From an uncultured Collinsella sp. (lineage in GTDB: Bacteria > Actinomycetota > Coriobacteriia > Coriobacteriales > Coriobacteriaceae): DNA of 5,301 nucleotides. Shown piece after piece: positions 3,896 to 5,301 of this stretch; the first letter of the stretch is position 1; each line of letters begins with the position of its first letter. The translations under genes and the position numbers were made by a program. The stretch lies in NCBI GenBank assembly GCA_958428675.1, contig CAUAGV010000130.1, forward strand, positions 1 through 5,301, in the 5' to 3' direction. The notes under the pieces are model-generated. The model saw nothing but the letters and a program-made list of their open reading frames with translations. It made no database searches and was not told where the DNA came from.

Positions 3896-5301
3896 TATGC
3901 ATTCACGACCTTTCCGGTTTCGCGATCGAGTTTTTGCGAGACGACGCGGCTGACGCCGTCGGCTTGCATCGAGACGCCATAGAGAACGTCAGCGTCCTCC
4001 ATAGTACGGCGCTGATGCGAAATGACCAAGAGCTGTGTATCGGAACGCAGCACATCGAGGGCTCCGATGAGCTTGGACAGGTTGGCGTCATCAAGCGCCG
4101 CCTCGACCTCGTCCAGCACATAGAACGGCACCGTGCGCGTGCGGTACACGGCAAAGAGCAGGGCGAGCGCCGTCAGACTCTTCTCGCCACCCGACATGAG
4201 CATCATCTTGGTAATGCGCTTGCCGCGCGGCTGCGCCACAACCTCAATGCCCGTCTCGGCAGGATGCTCGGGATCGGTCATCTCAAGATGAGCCTGGCCA
4301 CCCGGGAACAGCATGGCGAAGATCTCGCGGAAGTTCGCGTCGACCTTCTCAAACGTCACCAGAAACGCCTTGCGCATCTTGCGATCAATGGCCACCGTGA
4401 TCTTGGTGAGCGCCTTGCGCGCGCTCTCCAGATCAGCCAGCTGCTCCTCGATGTAGTCGGCGCGGCGCTTGAGCTGCTCGTACTCCTCCATGGCAACCTG
4501 GTTCACGGGGCCCAGATTGTTGATCTGGCGCACAAGCTGGTTGAGCTCGCGCTCGGCGGCATCGCGATCGGTGGGCGCCGGCAGCATGAGCGCTTCCTCG
4601 AGCACCGTGGTACCGTCGGCGGTAATGGCCTTGATGGCCGCCTCTACCTGCACCTCGAGCTTGCCGCGCGCAACCTTGAACTCATTTTGCATCGCCGTGG
4701 CGGCATCAACCCGCTCCTTGGCACGGGAGACCCCGGCCTTGGCATCCTCGATGGTCTTCTTGAGCGAAGCGGAGTCCGCCTCTTCCAGAGAGGCCTGGTC
4801 ACGCAGGCGCGCTGCCCAATCCGATGCGCGTTCCAACAGGGCAGAATAGCGTTCGTGCATGGGGTCGACGCGCAGGCGCAGCAGCTCGAGCGAGCGCGAA
4901 GCCTGGCGTGTTCCGCGGATACGACGGTCGATGCCCTCAAGACGATGCTCAAGGTCGGGCACGCGGCCCTTCAGCGAACGCAGGCGCTCGCTCGTCTGGG
5001 CCAGGCGCACCTTGGCATCGGCGAGCTTACCGGCGGCCTCGGAATCGTCACGGCGAACGCGATCGAGCTCATCGTTGGCCTCGGCAATCTGGAGACCCAG
5101 GTCGCTTGCCTGTGCACGCGCCTCGTCACGCGAACGGGTGAGCTCGTCAACGCGCGGGCGCGCAGCGCGAACGGCCTCGGAGGCCTGCTCGCGGCGCTTG
5201 GAGATGCGCACGCGCTCGACCTCGGCATTGTTGACGCTTTGCTCCAAGCGGCCGATCTCGGAGAGCAGCGAGCGGCGCTCGCCCTCAAGACGGGCGATCT
5301 C
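3895..5301 (-). CDS. smc: Chromosome partition protein Smc, C-terminal 468 residues (5' end outside window)
   Basis: Smc is the ATP-driven condensin subunit that, with ScpA and ScpB, organises and separates the chromosome. The frame is open to the window edge; the TTG at 5247-5245 is an internal Leu and not a start. In fragment numbering, residues 1 to about 255 are mostly charged coiled coil (the arm returning from the hinge). Then come LGPVNQVAMEEYEQL (263-277), the head segment FEKVDANFREIFAMLFPGG, the ABC signature LMSGGEKSLTALAL (368-381), Walker B FYVLDE (393-398) with catalytic Glu398, the D-loop ALDDAN (402-407) and the switch His429 (VISHQRRTME). It ends in SQKLDRETGKVVNA. Walker A, the hinge and the first arm lie off the window, as full-length proteins are about 1,180 residues. 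The TAA stop shares one base with the ftsY ATG. Confidence 0.96.
   Translation of the reverse strand, partial: EIARLEGERRSLLSEIGRLEQSVNNAEVERVRISKRREQASEAVRAARPRVDELTRSRDEARAQASDLGLQIAEANDELDRVRRDDSEAAGKLADAKVRLAQTSERLRSLKGRVPDLEHRLEGIDRRIRGTRQASRSLELLRLRVDPMHERYSALLERASDWAARLRDQASLEEADSASLKKTIEDAKAGVSRAKERVDAATAMQNEFKVARGKLEVQVEAAIKAITADGTTVLEEALMLPAPTDRDAAERELNQLVRQINNLGPVNQVAMEEYEQLKRRADYIEEQLADLESARKALTKITVAIDRKMRKAFLVTFEKVDANFREIFAMLFPGGQAHLEMTDPEHPAETGIEVVAQPRGKRITKMMLMSGGEKSLTALALLFAVYRTRTVPFYVLDEVEAALDDANLSKLIGALDVLRSDTQLLVISHQRRTMEDADVLYGVSMQADGVSRVVSQKLDRETGKVVNA

Noticed and set aside
5245..5247. TTG as the start codon of a separate 450-residue protein
   Set aside because: The same frame stays open to the window edge with coiled-coil sequence (EIARLEGERRSLLSEIGR), so this is an internal Leu codon of Smc.

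Overview
This 5.3-kb window looks like a bacterial chromosome of moderately high GC content. The reading frames are dense, Shine-Dalgarno sites are strong, and an smc-ftsY-ffh gene order is present. Protein wording, GC content and gene order suggest a high-GC Gram-positive bacterium, perhaps a Coriobacteriia gut bacterium such as Collinsella. That placement is inference; no rRNA or other taxonomic marker is present.

Left part (1-1366): two divergent genes share an intergenic region of about 165 bp. On the minus strand is the first half of thymidylate synthase (thyA), cut by the window edge. On the plus strand is a 254-residue fusion: a DUF134-type helix-turn-helix, then a NifX/NifB-type dinitrogenase iron-molybdenum cofactor-binding domain, then a tail of 35 residues with 12 His and 6 Cys. 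The intergenic region carries two related palindromes built on TGACATATGYCA, with centres 53 bp apart. The second lies just upstream of the fusion gene's start, which suggests autoregulation. Inside the fusion gene, an AAAGGAGG site sits eight bases before an in-frame ATG exactly at the NifX domain boundary, so a separate NifX-plus-tail protein may also be made.

Middle (1367-1482): a short gap between convergent genes holds a perfect 17-bp inverted repeat, probably a bidirectional terminator.

Right part (1483-5301, all minus strand): the smc-ftsY-ffh cluster, transcribed right to left. It comprises the C-terminal 468 residues of the chromosome-condensation ATPase Smc (start outside the window), complete FtsY (SRP receptor) and complete Ffh (SRP54). 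Smc and FtsY overlap by one base (TAATG), and the FtsY stop lies in the Ffh ribosome binding site, so translation is likely coupled. FtsY and Ffh form the GTPase pair that delivers nascent membrane proteins to the translocon. No SRP RNA gene is visible.

Most of the window is housekeeping. The part worth a second look is the orphan DUF134-NifX-His/Cys fusion with its paired palindromes and internal translation start.
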